Assembly (NCBI GenBank): GCA_029260075.1
Contig: JAJDDY010000002.1
Location: forward strand, 1-61,937
Origin: Phycisphaerae bacterium
GTDB lineage: Bacteria > Planctomycetota > Phycisphaerae > UBA1845
Reading direction: 5' to 3'
DNA: 61,937 nucleotides
A program made the position numbers and the translations under genes. This document shows positions 26,481-35,799 of the stretch, piece by piece (position 1 is the first letter of the stretch; every line of letters begins with the position of its first letter). Below the pieces are notes generated by a model. That model was not told where the DNA came from and made no database searches. It was given only the letters and a program-made list of their open reading frames with translations.

Positions 26481-27785
26481 ATGCCAAAGTCGAACCAATA
26501 TCAAGTCGCCGCACCAGCGAACGCGCGACCACTAGCGTCCGCGCGAGTGATCGTGTCGGGGCCCGGCGACGGCGAGGTCGGCGGCATGGCCAGCGTCGCC
26601 GCGCAGATGATGTCGATGGACTGGCAGGGTGATTACGAAACATCACTGTTTGCGAACAGCTACACCGAGGGGCCGTGCGAATCGAAGAGGCAAAAACTCG
26701 TGCGCCACGTTCGGAAGATCCGGCGACTGACCAGCATCATCCGCAATGGACGTTACAGCCCCGCAGGCGAAACGCTCGGAACCAGCGACGGGTCGGCGTC
26801 CGCGCGATCGCAGCCGAGCCGCCGCATCGTTTCGTGCTACGCCCCCGTGCTCGTCCACATTCATACATGCAGTGGGTTTTCCTTCTATCGTTCGACGCTC
26901 GACATGCTGGCCGCCCGGCGAGCGGGCGCCCGCGTCGTGCTTCATATTCATGGGGCGGCGTTTCACGAATTCGTCGCGGAGGAACCCAAGTGGCGCCAGC
27001 GCATCGTCGCTTGGTCGTTGACGCGGGCGGATCGTGTCATCGCCCTGTCATCGCAGTGGGCTGCGACGCTGTCGTCGATTGCGCCGAACGCACGAGTACG
27101 TGTCATTGAAAACGCCGTCGACATACCGCAGGCTCAGCGGGCGCCGCGCTCCACCGGCCCGTGTCGCTTCGTGTTGTTGGCACGCATGGATGTTTGGAAG
27201 GGGATCGACGATCTGCTAGACGCAGCAGCTCTCGTACACAGTCGCCACGCAGCCTTCGACCTGACGCTGGCCGGTCCTGCAGGAACCGCCGGTGATGCAA
27301 TTGCGCTCGAACGCAAGATCGAAAATCGCGGGTTGGTTGGAGTCGTGCGTTACATCGGCTGCGTACAGGGCGATGACAAAGATGCGCTTCTCCGACGGAG
27401 TGACGTCTACGTTCAGCCAAGCCACCATGAAGGCATGCCCATCGCCATGCTCGAAGCGCTCGCGAACGGCCTGCCCGTTGTGGCAACTACAGTAGGTGCC
27501 GTGGGTGAAGTGATTAGCGACGGCGTCCACGGACTTCTCGTACCCGCGCACAATCCAGACCGTCTCGCAGACGCGATGGTCGATATGATATCGAACGAAT
27601 TCCGCCGCGCGATTATGTCTTCCGCCGCGCGAGCCCTGGCGAAGGGTCGATTCGGGCTTGCTCGCTTCCAACACGACCTCGCAACGCTCTATCGCGACAT
27701 ATTTGCGCCGTCGACGCGCGAACACACCAACAAGACCACGTCGGCCGATCACCGATCGGTCCATCCGCTTGCCGACGCCGGGTAG
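26481..27785 (+). CDS. GT4-family glycosyltransferase
   Basis: 434 residues, ATG 26481. Typical GT-B enzyme: N-terminal half with GPGDGEVGGMASVAAQM (acceptor-side Gly-rich loop) and VVLHIHGAAFHEF; linker; C-terminal donor-binding half with LLARMDVWKGIDDLLDAAAL, VYVQPSHHEGMPIAMLEALA (the E-x7-E motif, here EGMPIAMLE) and ANGLPVVATTVGAVGEVI. It transfers a sugar from a nucleotide donor to an envelope or exopolysaccharide acceptor. No other glycan genes are adjacent, so the product is unknown. The C-terminal 25 residues are low complexity. Confidence 0.93.
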   Translation: MPKSNQYQVAAPANARPLASARVIVSGPGDGEVGGMASVAAQMMSMDWQGDYETSLFANSYTEGPCESKRQKLVRHVRKIRRLTSIIRNGRYSPAGETLGTSDGSASARSQPSRRIVSCYAPVLVHIHTCSGFSFYRSTLDMLAARRAGARVVLHIHGAAFHEFVAEEPKWRQRIVAWSLTRADRVIALSSQWAATLSSIAPNARVRVIENAVDIPQAQRAPRSTGPCRFVLLARMDVWKGIDDLLDAAALVHSRHAAFDLTLAGPAGTAGDAIALERKIENRGLVGVVRYIGCVQGDDKDALLRRSDVYVQPSHHEGMPIAMLEALANGLPVVATTVGAVGEVISDGVHGLLVPAHNPDRLADAMVDMISNEFRRAIMSSAARALAKGRFGLARFQHDLATLYRDIFAPSTREHTNKTTSADHRSVHPLADAG

Positions 27786-27851
27786 CGCACAGTTCGTGAA
27801 CGGCCACCCATAGTTACTCGCCTGCGGCAGTTACGAGTCTGTTGTACTCGA

Positions 27852-27898
27852 CAGCCTGCAATGCAAGTGTGGCACCGGCTTCCAGCCGGTGATCCATA
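27852..27898 (+). repeat. R1 intergenic palindrome (left part)
   Basis: CAGCCTGCAATGCAAGTGTG followed by the core, ending CCATAGC and joining directly to an R3 copy. Confidence 0.85.
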
Positions 27899-27904
27899 GC
27901 TCCG

Positions 27905-27982
27905 GGTGGCCCATCTCTTCAGAGGTGGGGGAGTCGAATCCCTCCCCGGTTCGAGTCCCCCACGGCTAGAGCCATGGGCCAC
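27905..27982. repeat. R3 palindromic repeat, complete
   Basis: GGTGGCCCATCTCTTCAGAG at the left and GGCTAGAGCCATGGGCCACC at the right; perfect 10-bp terminal inverted repeat. Same family as 15961 but in the opposite orientation. Confidence 0.9.
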
Positions 27983-28012
27983 CGGGTGCATGACAGAATC
28001 GACGGTTATTTA

Positions 28013-28108
28013 TCAGAGCATAGGGCGCAAGCCCTGTGACCGGTTTGGTATCGAAGCAGCGCTTTGCTCGCTCGTATCATGTCTGTGGGCTTGCGCCCAC
28101 AGCTCTGA
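28013..28108. repeat. 96-bp inverted-repeat element
   Basis: Ends TCAGAGC / GCTCTGA, continuing inward as GGGCGCAAGCCC and GGGCTTGCGCCC. The two arms match over about 26 bp with a few mismatches around an A+T-richer loop. No coding capacity. Not seen elsewhere in the window. Confidence 0.75.
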
Positions 28109-28225
28109 CAGGGCGTGCCGCCTTCAAGTATTGTTGTACGACCCGCCTAATCTGTCACACACCCTGGGCCACTCGACACGGCGATCATTCTTGAACGTAC
28201 CACCCGTTTCGCCTACACTGCGTGC

Positions 28226-28831
28226 GTGATCTTGATCATCGACAACTACGATTCCTTCACCTACAACCTCGTGCAAACGATCGGTGCGCTCGACCCAGAC
28301 CGCGAGATGAAGATCGTTCGCAACGACGTCGCCACCGTAGATGAACTCGTCGCGCTCAAGCCCCGTTGCGTCATTCTTTCACCCGGTCCCTGCACGCCTG
28401 ACGACGCCGGCATCAGCGTGGCACTCGTCGAGCGGCTCGCCGGCGACGTGCCCATGCTCGGCGTGTGCTTGGGCCATCAATGCATCGCTCAAGCGTTTGG
28501 TGCATCCATCACCCGCGCGCCAAGATTGATGCACGGCAAGACGAGCCCCATTCGCCACGACGGTCGCGGCGTATATCGAGACCTGACGAACCCGTTCATC
28601 GCCACGCGATACCATTCCTTGACCGTAGACTTCGCGCCGTTGGCCGCCGACTTCGATCGCTCGGCGTGGACCGCGGACCGCGACGAACTCATGGGCATCC
28701 GCCACAAAACGTTGCCCATCGAGGGCGTGCAGTTCCATCCCGAGAGCTTCCTGACTGAAGAAGGAAGTCGACTACTACAGAACTTTCTCAGTCTCGGTTC
28801 AAACCTCGCCAAGAATCGCTTCTCTGCCTAA
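28226..28831 (+). CDS. Anthranilate / aminodeoxychorismate synthase glutamine amidotransferase subunit
   Basis: 201 residues from GTG 28226. Class I glutamine amidotransferase: IDNYDSFTYNLVQ at the start, oxyanion motif LSPGPCTPDDAG, nucleophile Cys in MLGVCLGHQCIAQAFG, and the His-Glu pair in IEGVQFHPESFLTEEG. It supplies ammonia from glutamine to a chorismate-using partner (TrpE or PabB), giving anthranilate for Trp or aminodeoxychorismate for folate. No partner gene is adjacent, so TrpG and PabA cannot be separated; many bacteria use one protein for both. Confidence 0.94.
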   Translation: MILIIDNYDSFTYNLVQTIGALDPDREMKIVRNDVATVDELVALKPRCVILSPGPCTPDDAGISVALVERLAGDVPMLGVCLGHQCIAQAFGASITRAPRLMHGKTSPIRHDGRGVYRDLTNPFIATRYHSLTVDFAPLAADFDRSAWTADRDELMGIRHKTLPIEGVQFHPESFLTEEGSRLLQNFLSLGSNLAKNRFSA

Positions 28832-28897
28832 CATTCTTCTTTCCAGCATCTTCTTGAATACGTCCGAAGTCGTACACGTTCCGATAAAGTTGGCGAA

Positions 28898-28927
28898 TTG
28901 TTCGCCCGTTGGGTCCGATTCTATGAT
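28898..28927 (+). promoter_or_regulatory. Sigma-70 promoter candidate for the BNR protein
   Basis: TTGTTC (28898-28903), 18-nt spacer, TATGAT (28922-28927). It lies 113 bp upstream of the ATG at 29041 and on its strand. Confidence 0.45.
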
Positions 28928-29040
28928 ATGATGCCGTTGGACCAGCCTTGGGGTTTGCCCGCTATTGTGGTGGGGGTCTATCCGGCTATGGCCGGCGAAG
29001 AGTTCGCAACAACCGGGGAAATCTTAGGGGAGGTTGATAG

Positions 29041-32013
29041 ATGTCTAAGTGGATCATCGCATTGACGCTCGCGTTTGCCGCAACGCCGTGCGTTCACGCT
29101 CAGAGCCCAAGGCCAGTCGAAGGCCATAGGGAAGTCCAGAACGACCCTCCGCAGGTGTCGTCGGTTTCGGCTCAACGAGAAGTATCAGCTGCCGCCATCA
29201 TCACGCGCGGTCGGTTCACGAGCGTACAGGTCAACACCGATATCAACGGCAACAACGTCGTCGGAGATGCATCCAACGAGCCGTCGATCGCGGTCGACCC
29301 GACCAACGGCAACCTCATGGCCATCGGCTGGCGGCATTTCGATTTCATCACATCCGACTTCCGACAGGCTGGAATCGGTTGGACCAATGATGGCGGACAG
29401 ACCTGGACGTTTCCCGATGTGCTCGATCGCGGTCAGTTTCGCAGCGACCCGGTACTCGCCTCGGACCGCAACGGTGTCTTCTTCTACTCGAGCCTAAGCG
29501 CGCTCGATTCGATCGAGGTGTTCCGTTCGTTCGATGGTGGTGCCACCTGGGGATTGCCCGTGTCCGCGTTCGGCGGAGACAAGCAGTGGATCGCCGTCGA
29601 CCGAACGCAAGGCGTGGGTAGCGGTTTCCTCTATCAGGCGTGGAACGTGCAGTTCACTTGTTGCGGCGTGAACGACTATACACGATCCACTGACACCGGC
29701 GCGTCATTCGACGGCCCCTTCGCCGTATCACCCACAAGCCTTAAGTGGGGCACGATGGACGTTGACCCAGGCGGTCGCCTGTTCATCGCGGGCGTGTCGC
29801 TCGGTGGAACGAACCATCTTGTTGCCCGGTCGAGCGACGCCCAGACCGGTGTAGGCGTACCCACCTTCGACTTCGTCACCACCGTCAACTTGGGCGGCAC
29901 GGTCTCGATAGGTGGCCCGGCGAATCCCCAGGGGCTGCTCGGTCAAGTGAACATTGCGACCGACCATTCGTCCGGACCCACGCAAGGCAACGTCTACGTG
30001 GTCAGTTCCGTCGATCCGCCGGGTTCGGATCCGAGAGACATCATGTTCGTGCGAAGTGAGGACGGTGGCGTCACCTGGAGCGCCCCCGTGCGCATCAACG
30101 ACGACCCCGAAGGTAACGATGTTCTCCAGTGGTTCGGTACGATGTCCGTATCGCCGACCGGTCGAATCGATGTCGTGTTCAACGATACACGAACAAGCGG
30201 TGATCCGACGCTATCCGAGACGTACTATGCTTTCTCGTACGACGCGGGTCGCACCTGGTCACGCAACGAACCGATGACGCCGGTCTTCGACAGCACGATA
30301 GGTTGGCCTGTCCAGCAAAAGATGGGTGACTACTACGACATGGTTTCCGACGCCACCGGCGCCAGTCTGGCCTACGCAGCTACGTTCAATGGTGAGCAGG
30401 ACGTTTACTTCGTACGCATCGATAACGACTGCAATCAAAACGGCGTGGCCGACGACCAGGACGCGCTAGTCCCCGGTGCCGATTGTGACGGCAACGGCAT
30501 TCCCGACGACTGCCAAGTCGATTGCAACTCGAACGGCGCAGCGGATACCTGTGATCTCCTCAACGCTGTAAGCGAAGATTGCAACGCCAACGGTGTCCCC
30601 GACGAGTGTGATCTGGGATTCGGTTGCCAGAGCATTCGTATCACGGAAGACGGTGGGTCTTGCCTGGAAACCGAAATCACGTTGCCCGGTGTCAACGAGA
30701 GTGGCGACGTTACGATCGCCCTGCGGTCGAACCCTGGTGCGACGTTGGCTTCGACGTCGTATACCAACTCGCTGCTCAGCGCCGTGGTCGACATGTCGAC
30801 GCTTGTGGACGGCGACTACGTGATGTGTGCGACGGCGACGGAAGTGTTCGATGGCCGGCCCGATGCGATCACCTTCGAAGCCCTGAACACGTCGTGCGGA
30901 CCCGGCGGACAGTACGAATTCTTCCTCAACGGAACCTCTCTGGGAACCGCCGTCGCCGATCCCGTAGACGGATGTACATGCGGCGCTGCGATACAAAGTA
31001 TTCCAATCGTGGATGTCGCACTGTTGGGTGCATGGAACGTTGGCGGAGCCAACACACTACGTGTGTTGATGACTGGCGGGAGCGAGAATCTGGCGTGGGT
31101 ACGAGCACGCGTTGAACGTGGCGCGGTAAGCGAGACCGTGTGCATTTTCGACACCGGTAGCGCATGCACCGATACCGGCTTGTGCAACCACGCCTTCGTC
31201 GGGTCACCCGTTGATGCGTTGGCGTCTGTGGCGTTTGAGACGCTCAGCGCGTGTCGAGATTTTGCGAAGCAGGGCGAGGAGAAGGCTACGATCAACATCG
31301 CATGTACGCTTAGCTGCGGTTCCCAGCCTGCCGGACCTAGTGCTACCGCCGGAGCCATCGTCAGAAACAGATACCTTTCCATCGTTCCCGGCAATACGGG
31401 TGTTCCGACTTCACTGCGTGTGAAACTGGTCAGTAGCGCCGACTTTCCCGGTCTGGTTGGCACATCCTGGTGGGTGGGCACACCAACAACGACATGCGAG
31501 AATTCTGGACAAGTGGCACCGCCGGTCGGTGGCTGCGGACCTGCGGGTGGCGGACCGCTCACCCTGACCACAGCCGAGCTCGGGTGCGGGGAACAGTGTG
31601 CCGATTGGGGCGCGATCGGCGTAGTTCACTTGTTCGGCGAACAGATTGTCCCCGATGCGACCTACGAAGTGTTGGCGGTGCCCTGCGGTTGCGATCCGAA
31701 CGACCCGCTCAACACCTCGGTGAGTTTGCCCTTGGCCACCAGTCGGTGGGGCGATGTGTGCGGTCCATCTGCGGGCGGCGTTTGTGCGCTTGGCCCAGAC
31801 AACACCGTCGATTTCTCTAACGATCTTCTGGGTGTGCTGGACAAGTTTTCCAACCTGTCTACCGGCGTCCCAAAATCGCGAGCCGACATTGTTGCGGCGG
31901 ATATCTCGAACAACGCCGTGGACCAAACCGTGAGTATCGCCGACGCAGTGGCCATCACCGATGCGTTCCGGGGGCTCGTGTTCCCCTTCGCCGGTCCGAC
32001 GGTTTGTCCGTAG
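29041..32013 (+). CDS. Secreted BNR/sialidase-like repeat protein with Cys-rich C-terminal half
   Basis: 990 residues, ATG 29041 after GGGGAGG. Signal peptide ends at VHA-Q (about 22). Residues about 60-455 form a beta-propeller with five Asp-box (S-x-D-x-G-x-T-W) motifs: TNDGGQTWTF, SFDGGATWGL, STDTGASFDG, SEDGGVTWSA, SYDAGRTWSR. No sialidase catalytic Arg triad is evident, so it is probably not a sialidase. Residues about 460-525 have the planctomycete Ca-binding-like stretch DCNQNGVADDQ ... DCNANGVPDECDLG. The C-terminal half contains lectin- or Ig-like beta domains and ends with a dockerin-like segment (ADISNNAVDQTVSIADAV). Likely surface attached; role unknown. Confidence 0.88.
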   Translation: MSKWIIALTLAFAATPCVHAQSPRPVEGHREVQNDPPQVSSVSAQREVSAAAIITRGRFTSVQVNTDINGNNVVGDASNEPSIAVDPTNGNLMAIGWRHFDFITSDFRQAGIGWTNDGGQTWTFPDVLDRGQFRSDPVLASDRNGVFFYSSLSALDSIEVFRSFDGGATWGLPVSAFGGDKQWIAVDRTQGVGSGFLYQAWNVQFTCCGVNDYTRSTDTGASFDGPFAVSPTSLKWGTMDVDPGGRLFIAGVSLGGTNHLVARSSDAQTGVGVPTFDFVTTVNLGGTVSIGGPANPQGLLGQVNIATDHSSGPTQGNVYVVSSVDPPGSDPRDIMFVRSEDGGVTWSAPVRINDDPEGNDVLQWFGTMSVSPTGRIDVVFNDTRTSGDPTLSETYYAFSYDAGRTWSRNEPMTPVFDSTIGWPVQQKMGDYYDMVSDATGASLAYAATFNGEQDVYFVRIDNDCNQNGVADDQDALVPGADCDGNGIPDDCQVDCNSNGAADTCDLLNAVSEDCNANGVPDECDLGFGCQSIRITEDGGSCLETEITLPGVNESGDVTIALRSNPGATLASTSYTNSLLSAVVDMSTLVDGDYVMCATATEVFDGRPDAITFEALNTSCGPGGQYEFFLNGTSLGTAVADPVDGCTCGAAIQSIPIVDVALLGAWNVGGANTLRVLMTGGSENLAWVRARVERGAVSETVCIFDTGSACTDTGLCNHAFVGSPVDALASVAFETLSACRDFAKQGEEKATINIACTLSCGSQPAGPSATAGAIVRNRYLSIVPGNTGVPTSLRVKLVSSADFPGLVGTSWWVGTPTTTCENSGQVAPPVGGCGPAGGGPLTLTTAELGCGEQCADWGAIGVVHLFGEQIVPDATYEVLAVPCGCDPNDPLNTSVSLPLATSRWGDVCGPSAGGVCALGPDNTVDFSNDLLGVLDKFSNLSTGVPKSRADIVAADISNNAVDQTVSIADAVAITDAFRGLVFPFAGPTVCP

Positions 32014-32064
32014 ACCGTGGTGCGCCAAGCTGGTTCCGCTTCCGGCGTGCCCGTGTGGCTGTCT

Positions 32065-32165
32065 CAGCATGTTGACAATTGTGGCACCGGCTTCCAGCCG
32101 GTGATCCATTAGCGATTTCCGCCTCTTGATGGGAACTCGGCCCGTTGTCACGGGCGGGTTGGCGT
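32065..32165 (+). repeat. R1 element, long partial
   Basis: CAGCATGTTGACAATTGTGG, core, CCATTAGCGATTTCCGCCTC, then TGATGGGAACTCGGCCCGTT and TGTCACGGGCGGGTTGG. Gives the middle part of the R1 consensus. It separates the BNR gene from the 3' end of the RNase P RNA gene (convergent). Confidence 0.8.
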
Positions 32166-32201
32166 TGTCGTCCCGGTCGACGACGCGCCGTCCTAAGTCA
32201 G

Positions 32202-32667
32202 GGTGGAGCGGGCGGGTAAGCCGAATTCTGTCCCTCGCGAAGCGAATGGGCGATCATTTGTCTAGGCCGACGGTCGCCCGCCGGCTCGAGCACCCTACCC
32301 GCAGCTATCGAGACGGAACATCGCAAAGCGATATTCCACCCCATCGAGGCAGGTCACCTCTCGCTGCCTATTTGGGCTTGCTGGCGGTGGGGTTTACCCT
32401 GCCACGACCGTCACCGGCCGCGCGGTGCGCTCTTACCGCACCATTTCACCCTTACCCAAGCAACCGTCAAAACATCGACTCGTCGAATCGAACTGACTTC
32501 GACGTTTCGACTTATTAGCGTTTTGACGTTTCCCCAGGCGGTATCTTTTCTGTGGCACTTTCCCTCGGCTCACGCCGGGTTGGCGTTACCAACCACCGTA
32601 CCCTACCCAGTTCGGACTTTCCTCCCGCGCGCCGAGCGCGCGAGCGATCGCCTTCGCCCGCTCCACC
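32202..32667 (-). ncRNA. rnpB: RNase P RNA (bacterial type A)
   Basis: About 466 nt. The 5' end (32667) and 3' end (32202) form a perfect 13-bp P1 helix, GGTGGAGCGGGCG with CGCCCGCTCCACC. Conserved core segments in order on the minus strand: GAGGAAAGTCCGAACTGGG (CR I, near 32630), then GGTAAGGGTGAAATGGTGCG, GGCAGGGTAAACCCCACC (near 32395), and the 3' block GACAGAATTCGGCTTACCCG (near 32230). It is the catalytic RNA of tRNA 5' processing. Apparent reading frames across it are spurious. Confidence 0.96.
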
Positions 32668-32673
32668 GGGTCC

Positions 32674-32702
32674 ATCGTAATTCTGGCTAGGAAGAATGGA
32701 AA
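32674..32702 (-). promoter_or_regulatory. Probable rnpB promoter
   Basis: On the minus strand TTTCCA (32702-32697), 17-nt spacer, TACGAT (32679-32674); the first rnpB base is 6 nt after the -10. The hexamers are only moderately close to consensus, but position fits. Confidence 0.45.
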
Positions 32703-32829
32703 GCCCCTCGGTCGTTTTCAGTTCCGTTTCCAAGAAGCCCGTGTTGCATCCGCCGTCGCTCTTCGACAAGGAGGGCAGGGGGGACGAAAGTGTATCTAGT
32801 GCTCTGTCAGACATCGAATGAAGGGTTGA

Positions 32830-32909
32830 CCGAGCCGCGCCCGTATGGAAGCGGATGTTTGAAATCCGCTCGTAACGACCTAAAACGCCCCCTCACGGTC
32901 GCGCCTCGG
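32830..32909. repeat. R2 palindromic repeat, with extra loop
   Basis: CCGAGCCGCGCCCGTATGGA ... CCCTCACGGTCGCGCCTCGG pair at the ends. The loop is about 10 bp longer than in other copies and includes a small inner hairpin GCGGAT..ATCCGC. Confidence 0.8.
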
Positions 32910-33074
32910 CTTGGACGAACCCGTCATTTCAATCGTGACAAAGCACTAGGTGGGTTGGAAACCGTCGTCTCTTGCGAAGAGGGGGAATAATGTGGCTTTG
33001 AGTATTGGCAGGTTGTTGAGGAATGCACGTATTCAAGCGCGTCACCGCGAACCCGCACGCCATAACGTACTGCG

Positions 33075-33147
33075 TTCCCATCAAGAGGACGAAATCGCTA
33101 ATGGATCACCGGCTGGAAGCCGGTGCCACACTTTTTCAACAGGCGGC
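33075..33147 (-). repeat. R1 element, reverse orientation, partial
   Basis: On the minus strand: GCCTGTTGAAAAAGTGTGG, core, CCATTAGCGATTTCGTCCTC, TTGATGGGAA. Same extended form as 32065 and 41247. Confidence 0.85.
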
Positions 33148-33219
33148 TAAGCCATCTCGAACAACACCCGCTTGCAATGGAGGGTGCGAGACGTCGAGTC
33201 GCACCCTTCAAAAGCGGCG

Positions 33220-35172
33220 CTACGTCGGCGGAAACCGGCGACCCATCGCCGCCGCAAAGGGCATTCGGCGCGCCGGTGCCGGTTCGGACGGTTCTTCGGG
33301 CGCTTGGCTAGCCTCTACCGAAGCGGAATCAGCATGTTCGTCCTCACCATCGACATCGGGCACCTCACGGGTTTGACGTCGCCAGTGGTCGATGATCCGA
33401 TCCAAGTCGTAGTCTTCCGCCGGCAAAGCCCAGTGTTTGAAGAAGTCCATGTCCGAACTTTGCGGCAACGGCGAGGGGATGGTCACCAGGGTTCGCATCG
33501 GCATCAACACGCTGTCGCCAATGACGAACGCTTCGCCCGGACGCAGTGAGGGAAGCATTTGGATGACGCCCGCAAAATGGTCGCCAACGACCCTGGACAC
33601 GTACTCTTGATCATCCGGGTTGCTCGTGCGCAGCACGACGAAACTGTTGCACTGAGCGAGCACGGTTTCGGACAGTTCGGAGGGGCGCTGCGAAATCACC
33701 ATCGCCGCGACGCCGTACTTTCGACCCTCCTTCGCCACGCGTTCCACAGCCTTCTTGGCGAAGTCGCGTCCGACGGGTTTTCGTGGGATGTAGTTGTGCG
33801 CCTCTTCATACACCAGCAGCATCGGGTGACGCTGATCGGGCGGTGTCCAGAAATTCAGGTCGAACAACACGCGCGTTAATACCGCCACGGTGACGTCGAT
33901 GATCTCGAACGGGATGCCAGACAGGTCAACAATCGTAAAATTGCTCCGGGGTTCCATCCGCCCGGCGAACAGCTTGATCAGGTGGTTCATCAGGTTGGAC
34001 GTTTGCGTAAGCGTTTCGGATTGCCGCAGGTGATCTCTGAAGTATGGCGATCGGAGCCCTTGCTCGATCGGTTTGAGCAAGAATCCGTACCGCCGATCGC
34101 TATACATGGTGTCGAGCTTGTCGATCAATCCGAGCAGCTTGCCGAAGTACAGCGGATGCGGCGTTTCACCTTCCGGGTTGCCACGGTTGAACTGGCAACG
34201 CTGTTCGCGCATCAGCTTTTCCTGCTCTACAGGTTTCATGGACCGCAGCGCAAGTTGGCTGAACGCATATCGATCATCGTTGAGCACGAACCGGGCTTCG
34301 TTGAGGTTCTCCGCATACATCTTGAGGTGGGCAAGCGAGAAATAGATCGGCGTGTCCAAGGTCAGTTTCTTGGTCAGCCCAAGTTCCGCAGCCGCATCCT
34401 GCTTGAACTCCAAGAGTGCTGTGCGAAGAAACGATATTTGCGTGCTTGTGTTTTGCGGGTTGGAGCGGTCGATGAACAGCGCTTCCATTTCTTCGTACTT
34501 GAGTAGCCAGTACGGAACCACAAGGTCGTCCGAACCCAGGTAGGTCACGTTGGCATTGATCTGCCCGTCCTCGTCGGAAAACGCCGACCGGTACTCACCG
34601 TGCATATCGAACATAACCACTTGCGATTCGTTCAGGTCGAGCAGTTCCTGAAGAATCCGTGTCGTGGTACAACTCTTTCCGCTACCGCTGTTGCCCAGAA
34701 CGGCCACGTGTTTCGCCAGGAATGGAGAGCCGAGCACCTTGACGTCGAAGTCTGTGTTGTACGCGAACTTGCCCAGCGAAAAGCTTTGCGGGTGTTTCGA
34801 GCCGGCCAACAACTGGTCGAAGCTGCCGAAAATCGTTTCGAAGTCATCGCGCGCCGCAACCCATACGTCGTCGCCGACAATCGGATATTCGTTGATCCCG
34901 CGCGTGAAATTGCCGTCCCGTACCTCGCCGAGCAACTGAATCTTCATGAAGATTTGCGGTTCGACGTCGATGACCACGGTCTCCTGCCGCCCCGTGCTCG
35001 TGACCAGACCGACCAGCGTTCGCGAATCCATGGGGATCGTCACGTACGACGCAAGCTGCCCCACTCGAAACCGCTGCCCATCGTGCGTCATGTCGAGATG
35101 GGCAATCGTAACCACAACTTCGACGCGCCCGTTTTCTACACGAACCACATTACCGATCTTCAACGGATTCAT
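33220..35172 (-). CDS. HerA-type AAA/FtsK-like ATPase with HAS-barrel
   Basis: 650 residues, ATG 35172 with GGAG about 10 nt upstream. Residues 1-100 form the N-terminal HAS beta-barrel (KIGNVVRVENGRVEVVVTIA, GQLASYVTIPMDSRTLVGLV). Walker A is VAVLGNSGSGKSCTTTRIL (about 150), followed by VVMFDMHGEYRSAF, the HerA DxHGEY motif. Walker B is MLLVYEEAHNYIPRK, then an Arg-finger region (VISQRPSELSETVLAQCNSF). This is a hexameric DNA-translocating ATPase. HerA proteins normally pair with the nuclease NurA or, in defence loci, with Sir2- or other nuclease-type effectors. No such partner is visible on either side. Confidence 0.93.
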   Translation of the reverse strand: MNPLKIGNVVRVENGRVEVVVTIAHLDMTHDGQRFRVGQLASYVTIPMDSRTLVGLVTSTGRQETVVIDVEPQIFMKIQLLGEVRDGNFTRGINEYPIVGDDVWVAARDDFETIFGSFDQLLAGSKHPQSFSLGKFAYNTDFDVKVLGSPFLAKHVAVLGNSGSGKSCTTTRILQELLDLNESQVVMFDMHGEYRSAFSDEDGQINANVTYLGSDDLVVPYWLLKYEEMEALFIDRSNPQNTSTQISFLRTALLEFKQDAAAELGLTKKLTLDTPIYFSLAHLKMYAENLNEARFVLNDDRYAFSQLALRSMKPVEQEKLMREQRCQFNRGNPEGETPHPLYFGKLLGLIDKLDTMYSDRRYGFLLKPIEQGLRSPYFRDHLRQSETLTQTSNLMNHLIKLFAGRMEPRSNFTIVDLSGIPFEIIDVTVAVLTRVLFDLNFWTPPDQRHPMLLVYEEAHNYIPRKPVGRDFAKKAVERVAKEGRKYGVAAMVISQRPSELSETVLAQCNSFVVLRTSNPDDQEYVSRVVGDHFAGVIQMLPSLRPGEAFVIGDSVLMPMRTLVTIPSPLPQSSDMDFFKHWALPAEDYDLDRIIDHWRRQTREVPDVDGEDEHADSASVEASQAPEEPSEPAPARRMPFAAAMGRRFPPT

Positions 35173-35427
35173 TCATAGCTCCGGGGAGACCACCCGCGCG
35201 GGGTCTCTGTTGCTACCCCTATCGTCGCCCAGCGAGGAATCCCGGAGCAAGAAATCCACGCCGGACCCGCTACGGAATCCGCACGCATCGGGCCCGATAA
35301 CCGGCGACCCAAGCGTCCGATACTCATCGTCCGTGCGACGGCTGTGGAGCCGGTTTTCCGAGACGATCGTAGCCAGGAAGTCGGCCCCTATGCGTCGAGT
35401 CGACCGGTGAATTCGGGGCAGGGCCAC
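35173..35427 (-). CDS. Possible small ORF abutting the HerA gene
   Basis: 84 codons from GTG 35427; its TGA stop is immediately followed by the HerA ATG, and the HerA ribosome site GGAG lies in its last codons, as in translational coupling. No motif is recognised, no ribosome site precedes its start, and composition is Arg/Ser-rich, so it may be chance. Confidence 0.25.
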   Translation of the reverse strand: MALPRIHRSTRRIGADFLATIVSENRLHSRRTDDEYRTLGSPVIGPDACGFRSGSGVDFLLRDSSLGDDRGSNRDPARVVSPEL

Positions 35428-35799
35428 GGACTACGATCAGCGCCGGAGCCCGGATCGCGGGTACGCTGTGAGAGAATGTCACAGGGCACTATTGACTGTG
35501 GCGGTGTTATTGAACTATGATAACCGTGCTGCGCCGAGCACCTCATCGTCACGCGGTTCACGGCGAGCCGACTGAACTTTGACACAACCCAGCTTCCACT
35601 CGCTGCGGCACCCTTGACCGCGCCAAAGTTTCGGGGGTGCCGCACGCCTTTTTTGTAGACTTCCCACTCTAGACTTGCGGTAGCTGCAACCGCACGCTGA
35701 TACCCCGCGACGTTTACCTGAGAACCCAACCAAACATAAGGGGAAGTCGACCAAGCAATGACAGGTGAGATCACGAATCGCGATGCCAACTACGTGTGT

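Larger units (their letters stand above)
32703..33219. other. Intergenic region with R2 and R1 repeats
   Basis: Between rnpB and the HerA gene. It holds an R2 copy (32830-32909) and a reverse R1 (33075-33147). No supported gene. Confidence 0.75.

Noticed and set aside
32515-32814. 99-codon minus-strand frame
   Set aside because: Overlaps the 5' part of RNase P RNA; the RNA structure explains the sequence.
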